Under the pieces are notes generated by a model. That model made no database searches and was not told the DNA's origin. It saw only the letters and a program-made list of their open reading frames with translations. A stretch of DNA of 64,000 nt from Diphasiastrum complanatum (taxonomy: Eukaryota > Streptophyta > Lycopodiopsida > Lycopodiales > Lycopodiaceae): assembly GCA_029204225.1 (NCBI GenBank), contig CM055095.1, positions 45,123,446 through 45,187,445 on the forward strand, given 5' to 3'. Position 1 is the stretch's first letter. Each line of letters starts with the position of its first letter. Position numbers and translations under genes: made by a program. This document shows, piece by piece, positions 46,725 to 57,800 of this stretch.

Positions 46725-47951
46725 CGATGTGTTTCTGGAAGAACTCCCAGCTAAATTACCTCCTCAAAGACCAATGGACCATAAAATTGAGCTGGTACCA
46801 GGAATAGAACCAACTTCACGAACACCCTATAGGATGTCCCAAGTTGCTGGAACCAAAACGACAACTTGGTGAATTGATAGACAAAGGATTCATTAGACCC
46901 AGTGCTTTGCCTTTTGGAGCCCCAGTGTTATTTGTGGAAAAGACGGACAAGACCCTTCGGATGTGTGTGGATTACCGCATGCTCAACAAAGGTACCATCA
47001 AGAACAAGTACCCCATGCCTAGAATTGATGACCTATTCGACCAACTCAAACATGCCAAATATTTTAGGTGAATGGATCTCAGATCTGGATATCACCAAAT
47101 TTGAATAGCTAAAGGCGATGAGCGCAAAATGGCCTTTCAAAAACGATATGAGAGTCACGAATTCAGGGGATGTCGTTTGGTCTAATAAACGCACCAGCCA
47201 CTTTTTGCACGTTGATGAACAACATTTTTCAAGGCTGCTTAGATGAATTTGTCATTGTGTACATCGAGACATCTTGGTGTTTAGTTGTAGCCTGAAAGAT
47301 CACATTAAACATTTAAGGACGGTCCTCCAACGAGTGAGGAAGAACTGCTTGTTCGCAAAAAGAGAGAAATGTGAGTTTGTGGTTGAGAAAGTTGATTTTC
47401 TTGGACATGTTATAGGCTACGGACGAATTCGGATGGATCCTAAGAAGATCAAGACTATCTTGAATTGGCTAGCTCCTAAAACTGTTCACGACATCAAATC
47501 CTTTGTGGGGCTATGTAACTTTTACAGGAGATTCATTGAGACATTTAGCAAAATTGTGGCACCATTGTTGGAGCAGACAAAGACTCATCTAAAGATGACA
47601 TGGACACCGGAATGTGAAGCAGCGTTCCAAAAACTAAAATGACGGATCACTCAAGAACCCATCCTTGTCTTAGCGGACTTTAGCAAACCTTTCGAAATAC
47701 ATACAGACACGTCAAACTTTGCTATTGGGGCCATGTTGCTGCAAGAAGGAAAACCTATTGCATATTTTTCAAAGAAATTGAGTGACGTAGAGCGATGATG
47801 GCCAACTCATGAAAAAGAAATGGTCGCAGTAGTTCAAGCAGTGGAGCATTGGAGACATTATGTGGCAGGAAAGCCCTTTAAGACGTTCACTGATAACGTA
47901 TCACTCAAGTACTTCTCATCCCAAGGTATGCTCACGCCAAAGAAATTGTGA
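46705..47951 (+). pseudogene. Chromovirus RT and RNase H, duplication copy 1
   Basis: DHKIELVPGI and PYRMSQ, a short frameshift, then [20 protein letters not shown] (46862), [32 protein letters not shown] and FVIVYI. The catalytic DD is hidden by a one-base loss ([11 protein letters not shown] in frame, VYIDILVFS across it). FLGHVIGYGRI and FVGLCNFYRRFI follow, then RNase H IHTDTSNFAIGAML, EKEMVAVVQAVEHWRHY and FTDNVSL. About six stops or shifts. The segment from 46858 onward is repeated at 49443. Confidence 0.9.
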
Positions 47952-49457
47952 TTGCAAAACTTTCTCTCAAAATTCATTATAGAACTTGTACACATGGTGG
48001 GAAAGAACAATGTGGTAGCGGACGCACTAAGTAGACAAGAGCACTTGACGGCAATGGTAACAACTCAGGTGATTGGCCTACTCCAACAAATCGGAGAGAA
48101 CTATGGTGTAGATGCGTTGGCGAAGGACTTAATGATCGAATTCCAGTTGGGAAAGCCTCATAAACATTTCACTTGGAAGGATCAAATGGTTGTTTATAAA
48201 CAACGCAGAGTATATGTCCCAGACAACATCAACCTGAGGAAGAAAGTCTTGCGGGAACATCATGACGTACTAGCCGCCGGACATCCAAGGGTGAATCGCA
48301 TGTATGGACTTCTCAAGAGAGGCTTCTATTGGCCAGGTATGTGGGCAGATGTTGAATCCTATGTGCAAACATGCCCTACATGTCAACAAGTGAAGGTGGA
48401 ACCGCTAGCCCCAGCAGGACTACTCCAGCCATTACCAGTACCAGCATACCCGTGGGATTCCATGAGCATGGATTTTATTGTTCAACTACCACGGTACCAA
48501 GGTTTCGACTCAATTTATGTGGTGGTTAACCGTTTTTCAAAGCAAGCTCATCTGGTACCAACTAAAAGTTCAGTGACAGCTGAAGAAGTGGCAAGGTTAT
48601 TTTTCAAATGTGTCTTCAAATACCATGGCCTACCTAGAACGATTATTTCTGACCGAGACACCAAGTTCGTAGGAAAGTTTTGGACTTGTCTATTTCACCT
48701 CGTGGGAACTGGACTGAATTTCAGCATTGCATATCACCCTCAGACAGATGGGCAAACTGAACGAGTCAATCGACAGATTGAACAATATTTACGAAATTAT
48801 GTCGCTTGGGACCAATCTGATTGGGTCAGCTACTTGGATATCCTCGAGTTTGCACATTATGACCAAGTGAACAGATCTACTGGAAAGGCACCCTTCGAGA
48901 TAAGCAATGGTCGGCTACCGATTGTTCCGAGCTCTTTTCTTACAGGTGTGCAAGAAACTCTGCTACCCACTGTGGAGGAATTCATCAATGAGTGGCACAC
49001 AGAGCTGACAGAGGTGAAGGCAATTTTAGAGCAATCACAACGCAGCATGGCAGGTGACGTAAACCCACATCGACGAGAACTAGAATTTAAGAAAGGTGAT
49101 CAAGTGTGGCTGAACACTAAAAATATCGCGTTACCAAAAGGCTTGTCTCATAAGTTCATTCGACCTTATGCGGGGCCATATTATGTCACCAAGAAGATCA
49201 ACCGAGTGGCTTACCGATTGGCACTGCCATCCAGCTTGGATATACACAATGTGTTTCATATCTCATTACTCAAACGGTACAAACCGGATGAACATGAACT
49301 CCGTCACCCACCATCGACACTTGATGATACGACGAGACAGCTTGTACCAGAACAAATATTGACACACAAAAAGCGAACTAGCGTTCAATGTGAATATATA
49401 CTGAAGTGGCTATGGGCTCCACTCATTGAGGCTTCTTGGGAGACGACAACTTGGTGA
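47952..49457 (+). CDS. Chromovirus integrase with chromodomain, 501-codon open frame (copy 1)
   Basis: The longest intact frame in the window; it is the C-terminal part of a pol polyprotein, so its Met is not a true start. It begins in the RNase H-integrase linker ([13 protein letters not shown]). The HHCC zinc region ([26 protein letters not shown]) is complete. The core has DFIVQL, SDRDTKF and GQTERVNR, so D,D,E is intact. The C-terminal [10 protein letters not shown] block is followed by [15 protein letters not shown] and a chromodomain ([29 protein letters not shown]). The last few codons (TTTW) are already the start of duplication copy 2, so the normal C-terminal end is lost. Confidence 0.92.
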   Translation: MQNFLSKFIIELVHMVGKNNVVADALSRQEHLTAMVTTQVIGLLQQIGENYGVDALAKDLMIEFQLGKPHKHFTWKDQMVVYKQRRVYVPDNINLRKKVLREHHDVLAAGHPRVNRMYGLLKRGFYWPGMWADVESYVQTCPTCQQVKVEPLAPAGLLQPLPVPAYPWDSMSMDFIVQLPRYQGFDSIYVVVNRFSKQAHLVPTKSSVTAEEVARLFFKCVFKYHGLPRTIISDRDTKFVGKFWTCLFHLVGTGLNFSIAYHPQTDGQTERVNRQIEQYLRNYVAWDQSDWVSYLDILEFAHYDQVNRSTGKAPFEISNGRLPIVPSSFLTGVQETLLPTVEEFINEWHTELTEVKAILEQSQRSMAGDVNPHRRELEFKKGDQVWLNTKNIALPKGLSHKFIRPYAGPYYVTKKINRVAYRLALPSSLDIHNVFHISLLKRYKPDEHELRHPPSTLDDTTRQLVPEQILTHKKRTSVQCEYILKWLWAPLIEASWETTTW

Positions 49458-51700
49458 ATTGATAGACAAAGGATTCATTAGACCCAGTGCTTCGCCTTTT
49501 GGAGCCCCAGTGTTATTCGTGGGAAAGGTGTACAAGACCCTTCGGATGTGTGTGGATTACCGCATGCTCAACAAAGGTGCCATCAAGAATAAGTATCCCA
49601 TGCCTAGAATTGATGACGTGTTCGACCAACTCAAACATGCCAAATATTTTAGCTGAATAGATCTTAGATCTAGATATCACCAAATTCGAATAGCTAAAGG
49701 CGATGAGCACAAAATGGCCTTTCAAACACGGTATGGGAGTCACAAATTCAAGGTGATGTCGTTTGGTCTAACAAATGCACTAGCCACTTTTTGCACGTTG
49801 AAAAACAACTTTTTTCAGAACTGCTTAGATGAATTTGTCATTGTGTACATCGAGACATCTTGGTGTTTAGTCGTAGACTCAAAGATCACATTAAACATTT
49901 AAGGATGGTCCTCCAACGACTGAGGAAGAACCGCTTGTTCGCGAAAAGAGAGAAATGTGAGTTTGTGGTAGAGGAAGTTGATTTCCTTGGACATGTTATA
50001 GGCTACGGACGAATTCGGATGGATCCTAAGAAAATCAAGACTATCTTGGATTGGCTGGCTCCTAAAACTGTTCACGACATCAAATCCTTTGTGGGGCTAT
50101 GTAACTTTTACAGGAGATTCATTGAGGCATTTATCAAAATTGTGGCACCATTGTTGGAGCAGACAAAGACTCATCTAAAGATGACATGGACACCGGAATG
50201 TGATACAGCGTTCCAAGAACTAAAATGGTGGATCACTCAAGAACCCATCCTTGCCTTACCGGACTTTAGCAAACCTTTCGAAACACATACAAACACGTCA
50301 AACTTTGCTATTGGGGACGTGTTGATGCAAGAAGGAAAACCTATTGCATATTTTTCAAAGAAATTGAGTGACGTAGAGCGACGATGGCCAACTCATGCAA
50401 AAGAAATGGTCGCAGTAGTTCAAGCAGTGGAGCATTGGAGACATTATGTGGCAGGAAAGCCCTTTAAGGCGTTCACTGATAACGTATCACTCCAGTACTT
50501 CTCATCCCAAGTTATGCTCACGCTAAAGAAATTGTGATGGCAAAACTTTCTCTCAAAATTCATTATAGAAATTGTACACACGGTGGGAAAGAACAATGTG
50601 GTAGTGGACGCACTAAGTAGATAGGAGCACTTGACGGCAATGGTAACTACTCACGTGACTGGCCTACTCCAAGAAATCAGAGAGAACTATGGTGCAGATG
50701 CGTTGGCGAAGACTTAATGATCGAATTCCAATTGGGAAAGCCTCATAAACATTTCACTTCGGAGGATCAAATGGTTGTTTGAACTTCTCAAGAGAGGCTT
50801 CTATTGGCCAGGTATGTGGGCAGATGTTGAATCCTATGTGCAAACATGCCCTACATGTCAACAAGTGAAGGTGGAACCGCTAGCCCCAACAGGACTACTC
50901 CAGCCACTACCAGTACCAACATACCCATGGGATTCCGTGAGCATGGATTTTATTGTTCAACTACCACGGTGCCAAGGTTTCGACTCAATTTATGTGGTGG
51001 TTAACCATTTTTCAAAGCAACCTCATCTGGTACCAACTAAAAGTTCAGTGACAGCCGAAGAAGTGCAAGGTTATTTTTCAAATGTGTCTTCAAATACCAT
51101 GGCCTACCTAGAACAATTATTTCTGACCGAGACACCAAGTTTGTAGGAAAGGTTTGGACTTGTCTATTTCACCTCATGGGAACTAGACTGAATTTCAGCA
51201 CTGCATATCACTCTCAAACAGATGGGCAAACTGAACGAGTCAATCGACAGATTGAACAATATTTATAAAATTATGTTGCTTGGGACCAATCCGATTGGGT
51301 CAGCTACATGGATATCCTCGAGTTTGCACATAATGACCAAGTGAACAGATCTACTAGAAAGGCACCCTTCGAGATAAGCAATGGTCGGCTACCGATTGTT
51401 CCGAGCTCTTTTCTGACAGGCGTGCAAGAAACTCCGGTACCCACTGTGGTGGAATTCATCAATGAGTGGCACACAAAGCTAACAGAGGTGAAGGCATTTT
51501 AAGAGCAATCACAACACAGCATGGCAGTAACGTAAACCCACATCAACGAGAACTGGAATCTAAGGAAGGTGATCAAGTGTGGCTGAACACTAAAAATATC
51601 GCGTTACCAAAAGGCTTATCTCATAAGTTCGTTCGACCTTATGCGGGGCCATATTATGTCACCAAGAAGATCAACCGAGTGGTTTACCGATTGGCGCTGC
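49443..51700 (+). pseudogene. Chromovirus pol, tandem duplication copy 2 (RT to integrase)
   Basis: Repeats 46858 onward in the same order with a period of 2,585 bp and a few percent divergence. RT is from [14 protein letters not shown] to the thumb (frame 49860-50537, 225 codons including RNase H NTSNFAIGDVLMQEG). Then comes a 111-bp deletion relative to copy 1 (48196-48306), removing the two His residues of the integrase zinc region (joined at about 50780). Integrase core D and D are present but shifted (LTETPSL frame at 51120). TERVNR at about 51233 is followed by a stop. Homology stops at about 51700, before the chromodomain. Confidence 0.9.
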
Positions 51701-51778
51701 CAGCACACAGTTTCGTCCGCTATTGTCTTGTGCTCCACAACATTATTGACATGCATATTTTGCTATACTTAATCTGAT
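51697..51778 (+). repeat. LTR fragment related to 34095-34172
   Basis: GTTTCGTCC(G/A)CTATTGTCTTG and GCTATACTTAATCTGAT match the minus strand of the 33.6-34.7 kb LTR block at about 80%. It is joined directly to the truncated integrase of copy 2. Confidence 0.65.
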
Positions 51779-51849
51779 AAACTGAGCACCCACGCATGCA
51801 TGCTTTTTGACAGTTTGGCTATATATTCCCTGTTAGTTATCCTAGGGAA

Positions 51850-52078
51850 ATGCTTATGGGATAATATTTTGGTTGCCTGGACATGTGACGCCCGGGCAGC
51901 CAATTTAAAAAAAACAAAACAAAACAAAACGTGTGGCTGAGGACGCATCAGGGCCAAAGGCCCACCATGCTCCTTAGATGCGAGGGGCTCGGCGGTCTAC
52001 CCAAATTGTTGTCCGATGCGCCATGTCACCGGTCAACTAAGAATTTTCCCATAATCATTCATATGAACTTCTTCTAGA

Positions 52079-52152
<74 letters not shown>

Positions 52153-52604
52153 AACCTATTATTTTATTGCGGGTGCCAAAGGATAAAGGTGTCGGTGTCT
52201 GGGGCTCGACCCGCCTGGGGCCATATGCTGCCCAAGAGTGCATGGCACACTAGGCTGCTTGGCAACATGCCACACTACCCAATGCCATGCTGCCTGGGAG
52301 CTGGGCTTCGCTAGCTAACTGGGTGTTGTGCCCAGAGGTGCCTGCTGCCGAGAACCAATTTTCCCGGGCGTCGGCACGTTTGGGCAGCACTAGCACCGGA
52401 TGCCACATGGCGATCCCAAATCGCTCCGAGCCCAAAGCCTCCCAATGGGCCTTGTGCGTGCATCCCAGGCCCGTCAAGGGAGGGGCTCGCATATAAGGAG
52501 CATGGCCTCGTCGATGTAGTATCCACCACGCATTTTTTCTTTTTTTAAAATTGGTTGTCCAGGCACCACATGTCCAAGCAACCAAAACGTTATCTCATAA
52601 GCAT
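51850..52604. mobile_element. Foldback-type element, 755 bp, with ~70-bp inverted arms
   Basis: The left arm, from ATGCTTATGGGATAA at 51850 to the A-rich run near 51920, pairs with the right arm 52537-52604 (reverse complement ATGCTTATGAGATAA...). Identity is about 80-85%, including TTTTGGTTGC(C/T)TGGACATGTG. Both arms end inward in A/T runs. The interior is GC-rich around a perfect (AT)34. No clear target-site duplication was found, so the class is open: foldback/Mutator-like MITE, or two opposed copies of one repeat. Confidence 0.6.
52082..52149. repeat. (AT)34 microsatellite
   Basis: Perfect AT run inside the foldback element. Confidence 0.97.
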
Positions 52605-52767
52605 ATGTATGGGTTTGATGGGAGGGCATAGATATGAAAACACGCCCAGTTCCTCACATATCCAGGTGCTTAAGAAAGGGTTGTCTGAGTCTGGCTCCTG
52701 CTGCCCGGCACCCATCCCCGCCTACCCGCTACCTGCGGAAATGCTATCCACCCAAAGGTTTAATGGT

Positions 52768-53309
52768 CCCCCGCCAGCCTTGGCACCACCACGTCGCGCT
52801 CATGCACTAATCCGGGACCAAACGCCCAAACAGTGTGGCTCTATTCTTGGAAGCATCAGGGCAAGGGAGGGAGACAAGATAGGATACTCCATGACCGGTC
52901 AGTAGAACTGTATTTGGCTGCATTGCAATTTGGCGGGTTTTTATACCTTCAAATCTGAGTTTTCAAATTTTGTTTATGCAGAAAAATGTTAAACAAAATC
53001 TCGCATAAAAATAAATACTTAAGAAATATTTACTCACGGGCCCCCGCCAGCCTTGGCATTGCCGACACGTGGCACTCAAGCACTAGACCACACCCAAACA
53101 CGTGTGGCCCTCTTCTTGGAAGTGTCAGAGCAAGGGAGGGAGACAAGATAGAATACTCCACGACCGGTCAGTAGAACTGTATTTGGCTGTGCTGCAATTT
53201 GGTGGGTTTTTTTATCGTCAAATCTGAGTTTCTGATTTTGTTTATGCAGAAAAATGTTAAACAAAACCTCGCATAATAATAAATACTTACGTAGAAAAAT
53301 ATTTACTCA
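52768..53309. repeat. Tandem repeat, two copies of about 273 bp
   Basis: Unit 1 is 52768-53040 and unit 2 is 53041-53309. Both start CCCCCGCCAGCCTTGGCA and share GGCAAGGGAGGGAGACAAGA-type and GACCGGTCAGTAGAACTG blocks, ending with AAATGTTAAACAAAA. Non-coding. Confidence 0.9.
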
Positions 53310-53431
53310 TTGTCACCTTTTTTCCTCCATTAGGAGTTTTGGCCTTGCCTTTTTCTTGCAAAGGCAATACTATGTCTTGAGGTCGGTCAATGGAGTTTGG
53401 AAAAAAAATATTTTGTTATGGTGGTTTAAAC

Positions 53432-53803
53432 CAGTGTTGGGCGGGTATCAAAATTTATGATACCAGTCGGGTCAGGGTATTGCAGGTTTTTAAAAAATTT
53501 AATACCAGTAGGGTATCAACATAAGGAGGTATAGGAGTTGTAGACCTGGTATCACAAGGGTGATACCAACCGGTTATCAACTCGGGTATAAACATGTACG
53601 AATTGCTAAAAATATTCTTTTAGAGAGTAATATCATAATTTAACATATAAAAAATCTGAATATTAAAAAAAAATTAAAAATAGTACTACTATTGATACCA
53701 TGGCAAAAATTCACAAAATCTCCAAACTTGGGTATCAATATGAATACCATGTTGATACCCTTTATTGATACCAGCCGCGACCCTATATACCCGCCCAATA
53801 CTG
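53432..53803. mobile_element. hAT-like MITE, 372 bp
   Basis: Starts CAGTGTTGGGCGGGTAT and ends ATACCCGCCCAATACTG, a 17-bp inverted repeat with one mismatch and the CA(G)TG-type start common in hAT elements. Flanks are GTTTAAAC (53424-53431) and GTCTAAAC (53804-53811), an 8-bp target duplication with one mismatch. The interior is packed with GGTATCA/TGATACC words in both orientations, probable sub-terminal transposase sites. No coding capacity. Confidence 0.85.
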
Positions 53804-53810
53804 GTCTAAA

Positions 53811-54396
53811 CTTTAAAGGCCAAAACTTTTGTTGGGGGCCAAACGAACATGCATATGTTGCCATTAAAAAATTCCTATGAAGCCATGCAAACCATGCATG
53901 ATCCATAAGGCCCAAAAAGCAAAAGCAAAAGCTTAGAAAAAAGCAAACACATGAATGGATAGATTTAGAAAAGCATGCTAATTTATAAGTGTTAAACAAG
54001 TTTAAGATGAAGCAAATGTCGTTGTAAGTCATAAATGGGTAGAAGAAGGGCAGTGATCAAAAGAGCGATCAAGGCCAACTCATGCGTATTTTCATCAACT
54101 GCTTACTTTAAAGGTTGAAACCTTTGTTGGGGCCAAACTAACATGCATCTGTTGCCATTAAAAAATCCCTATGAACCCATCCAAACCATGCATGGATCCA
54201 TAAGGCCCAAAAAGCAAAAGCAAAAGCTTAGAAAAAAGCAAGCACGTGAATGGATAGATTCTGAAAAGCATGCTAATTTTGAAGTGCTAAACAAGTTTAA
54301 GATGAAGCAATGTTGTTGTTAGTCATTAAAGCAAGAGAAGAGTATTGATCAAAAGAGCGATCAAGACCAACTCACGCGTATTTTCATCAGCTACTT
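53811..54396. repeat. Tandem repeat, two copies of about 295 bp
   Basis: Unit 1 starts at 53811 and unit 2 at 54106, both with CTTTAAAGG. They share TGTTGCCATTAAAAAAT, AAGGCCCAAAAAGCAAAAGC and GATCAAAAGAGCGATCAAG blocks. Unit 1 begins at the MITE's right target duplication, so the MITE sits at the array's edge. Confidence 0.9.
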
Positions 54397-54397
54397 T

Positions 54398-54690
54398 TAC
54401 ATAGATGTGAGCAACAAGAGGAGCAGAGTACCAACGTTGATGCAAAAGAAGAGCAACAATCAGAGAGTGACCAGGGCCACTCATCACCTACTTCTGCATA
54501 GATGTGAGCAAGAAGAGGAGCAGAGTACAAACGTTGATGCAAGAGAAGGGCAATGATCACCAGGGCCACCTCATTCGTATTTTCATCTGCTGCTTCCACA
54601 TAGATGTGAGCAACAAGAGGAGCAAAGTACAAACATTGATGCAAGAGAAGAGCAAGGATCAAAGAGTGCTCAGGGCCACCTCATTCTTCA
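54398..54690. repeat. Minisatellite, three copies of about 100 bp
   Basis: ATAGATGTGAGCAA(C/G)AAGAGG recurs at 54401, 54498 and 54600 (spacings 97 and 102 bp). Each unit ends CAGGGCCAC(C)TCA(T). The tail of the unit resembles the tail of the 295-bp repeat just upstream, so this array probably grew from it. Confidence 0.85.
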
Positions 54691-55078
54691 TCAACTGTTA
54701 TTTAACTGGAAGTAAAGATTAAAGGCGAGCCCTCAAACTTAGGTTTTGTATTTGCTACAAATCTGATAAGCCATCGCCTTCAAACAGTTCCCTTTAAGCT
54801 ATCAAACCAAAGCTCTCTTTCCATTGTAGTATCTAGGGTTATAAAAAAGATTGTTCATTCTAGGCTTTAGAAGCTTTTAGAGAGTCTTGAAGTGTTTCAC
54901 TTAGAATAAACACCGCGGATGCAGATTGAAAGGAAATGGATGTACAACCCTAAAAGGTAAAGCAATAAACTATTATGATTGCGAGAAAGAATGAAATATT
55001 GCCAAACAGATCTTGTTACCAGAGGCTACAATACACAAGGATGATGCAATAGCTAGAGTAGAAACTTGTAACTTCCTG
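54691..55078. other. Unassigned DNA
   Basis: No coding sequence or repeat recognised between the minisatellite and the non-LTR element's 3' end. Confidence 0.35.
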
Positions 55079-57800
55079 TTTTTTTTAATAAAAAATGGGA
55101 AAACCCATCAAAGTACAAATTGATGCATGTTGAAAGCGTAAAGGCCATAAGGCGAATTGAGATACTATACAACTATAACAAAGCAACAATCTCGTAGAGT
55201 ATCTACATAAAGCCTATTGCTAGGTGTAAGTCGCTAGTTAAGACAGTTGGAAGTTTAGGTAGTGCAGGAAGCTGTGAAACAGCCGTTCCTGCAACTAGGA
55301 CACATCAAAGTATTGCAAGTGCCTGAGTGCGTTGTAAAGTCATAGAAACTCGTTGACGATAATAAGCCGTAATGATAGATAAAGGTGAGGCACCACGTCC
55401 TTGGAGTTTCGCTGCAAAACCTACACAAGATGATAGAAAATCATCGAATTTCTTATGTAGGCACCCATATGTTTCCAAAGCAAAAGGAATAAAGTCTTCT
55501 CCAAGAGTGCGATGTGAATAATCTCGCTCTTTATCTAGAGCTGCATGAGAAGCAGCGGCACCCTGAGTAGTTGAAGCACGGCGAAGGAGGTCAGGTCGTG
55601 AAGGATCAGCAACAACAACATCCCCAAGCATGCGAATCTCCTCGCGCGAAAGAACAAGATCAACTCGACGTCGAGGCGACTGTGAATCAGACATAGGAAA
55701 GATGTGGTCTGCTCCCGAACAACATGAAAGCCGCACTCATGTGCAATAGATGCCAATACATCACAAGTGGAATCATGAGTTGCAGTGCGCTCTCCGCCAG
55801 AAGGGCAACGCATGAGATGAGTGCCAATAGGATCATCAGGGTGACCACAGGAGCATTTTGTCAAACTTTCCAGCACTGGATGAGGGAGACCCAACCTAAC
55901 CCGAAGAGCGGTGAGAAACAACTCTGAAGAAAGGCGCAAGTGTGGAACAACAGGACGCGCAACAAGCCAAGCACCAGCACCCGGTCCTGCACAAGACAAA
56001 GGGCGACCCCACGTCTCATCGAAAGGTGAATCACTGAGAAGCTGAGTGAAAGCATGTGAGTGGAAGCGCTCCAAAAGATACTTCTGAAAATGAGCACGCT
56101 GATGGCTAAGCAAAGTCTCAAAGGGAGGGAAAGAAGGTCGCACAGGTGGAGGGATGAGATCCTTGGCCACCCGAAGATGTTGTTGGAAAGGAAGAATGCA
56201 TGTTTCCACATGAGCTACTGAATCAAGAAGAATGGGCTTGTTGTCCTACTGAAACTGAGAGATAAGTGCAGAGGCAACAAGGGCCCAACTTCCCATAAAA
56301 GCAGTTGGAGCAATAGAAGCTGTGCAAGAAAGACCAACACCTCCGGACGAAGCGGGAAGAGAGACTTGTCGCTTAACAAACTGACCATTGGGAATATGAA
56401 AGGATTCTAAACCCATCAAGCGACCCAAAATATCTGATAAAGTATTATCAAAATCGGAGGAACACACCGTAGAATATAACTTGGCCGTTGAGCGAAGCAT
56501 TGAGTGAGAATCCCTAGAGCAACTTGAGCATTGCCAAGCTTTGGTAGCAAATCAGCGTGACGAAGATGCGCACCCAAAGTGTCCCGCAAAGAGGAAGCCA
56601 CAATATCCGAGAAACCTATAGGAATACCAAGTGCTCGAATCCCATCAACCGGAGTATTGAAACCTGTAGGTAAAGGGAGCTCAGGAAGGAGACCTTGAGG
56701 ACACCAAGCAACGCACTTAGAGGGATTGACAATGAGGCCCAAAGCCAAAAGTTGTTGAGAGAAATGTAGAAAATCCGGAAAGACGCCATTAGCAGGTCCC
56801 ACAATATGCGTGTCATCAACAATAGAGGGAAACAAACAAGAAGGAAAAGCAACAGAAGAAGCACGCAATGCTCGAAAGTGCGCCAAAGCAAAAAGAACAC
56901 CACCCAAGGGATCACCTTGTCTGATACCATCAACAGACGAGATAACTGATCACCTGAGCGAGAAGCATGACTGAAATATAGAGGCGCATCCATGGAATAA
57001 AAAGAGCGAACAAATGGGATGAGCTGAGCGAGAGGACCGTGAGCCGCACAAAGTTCTTGGAAAATGGCCCCTCGGAAAACAGAATTGAAAGTATTTTTAA
57101 CATCCACTTGAAGGACAACCCAATTTGGATGAAGATCCAAGGTAGCACGCAAAGCATGTATGACTATCTTGCAACCGCCAAGAGTAGCACAACCAAATTA
57201 ATGAGGAAATAGGTGGTCATGAAAACTGTCACGAAGCTGAAAACCAAGAGCCCTAGAAACCAATCTGTATAAAACTTCTCCAACAACAATGGGACTCACT
57301 CCATCGCCAGGCTTATCCAAAGCTATCAATCGAGTAGCACCAAGAATACGAGCAATAGAAAGAGGAATACGACCACATGCTATGGAAGAGCAAACTTGAA
57401 AGAGCAAACCAAACCCGCTAGCAGAGTCATTAGGAGAAAAACAGTCACAAAGATGCTCGAAAATCGTACCAGAAGGTTGACATATAAGGGTTGTGTAGAA
57501 AAGCATTAAGAAAATGAGATTCTGAGAGCTCCAAATCGGAATCAGGTTCAAAGTCCTCAACAAAAGAGGCAAGGGAGTCATTTGTCGGTGGATGAAGCTC
57601 CAAAGCATGAACGGTGGCAGCAGAAGGAGTAGTTGGACTTCTCATCATCTTTCCGCTGGAGAGAAGAAAGTTCTACAACTGGCAAAGAAAGTTCTACGAC
57701 TGGCATGACTAGAGCATGAGCTGCACAAGAGTACTCGCCCACTTGCCCAAGTAAAACACAGCGACGCAACCGACGATGAATAGGGGGTATAGAAACACCA
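55079..57800 (-). mobile_element. Non-LTR retrotransposon with RT and restriction-endonuclease-like C-terminus (outer limits approximate)
   Basis: The body is the RT ORF plus about 220 bp of 3' UTR ending in a short A-run on the minus strand (forward T8, 55080-55087). The left side beyond 57650 has no recognised domain, so the element is probably 5'-truncated or rearranged. No LTRs, primer site or polypurine tract. Target duplication not identified. Confidence 0.7.
55302..57608 (-). pseudogene. Non-LTR retrotransposon ORF: reverse transcriptase, zinc motif, endonuclease-like domain
   Basis: Minus strand in four overlapping frames. RT approach region: RLIALDKPGDGVSPIVVGEV, QFGCATLGG. Motif A LQVDVKNTFNSV (about 57120), motif B GIRQGDPLGGVLFALAH (about 56930-56880), motif C SIVDDTHIVG (about 56820) with both catalytic Asp kept, then VNPSKCVAWCP. 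Downstream are a thumb-like region (SLPASSGGVGLS) and a Pro-rich linker. A zinc motif CSCGHPDDPIGTHLMRC (about 55860-55805) precedes HECGFHVVREQT, then, after a one-base shift, RRRVDLVLSREEIRMLGDVVVADPS (split here as RRRVDLVL and GDVVVADPS), resembling the Asp...Asp-x-Val core of restriction-like endonucleases. The C-terminus DFIPFALETYGCLHKKFDDF ends at a TGA (55302-55304). This order, RT then CCHC then endonuclease, is that of R2/CRE-type elements; plant L1/RTE types carry an N-terminal AP endonuclease instead. Clade is inferred. Confidence 0.75.

Noticed and set aside
52250-52905. GC-rich open frames on both strands (52250-52585, 52555-52905)
   Set aside because: Compositional frames inside the foldback element and tandem repeats; both strands open together and no known protein pattern.
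53811-54690. CRISPR-like spaced repeats
   Set aside because: Repeats are whole-unit tandem copies of 100-295 bp without short identical repeats and unique spacers, in a plant nuclear context.
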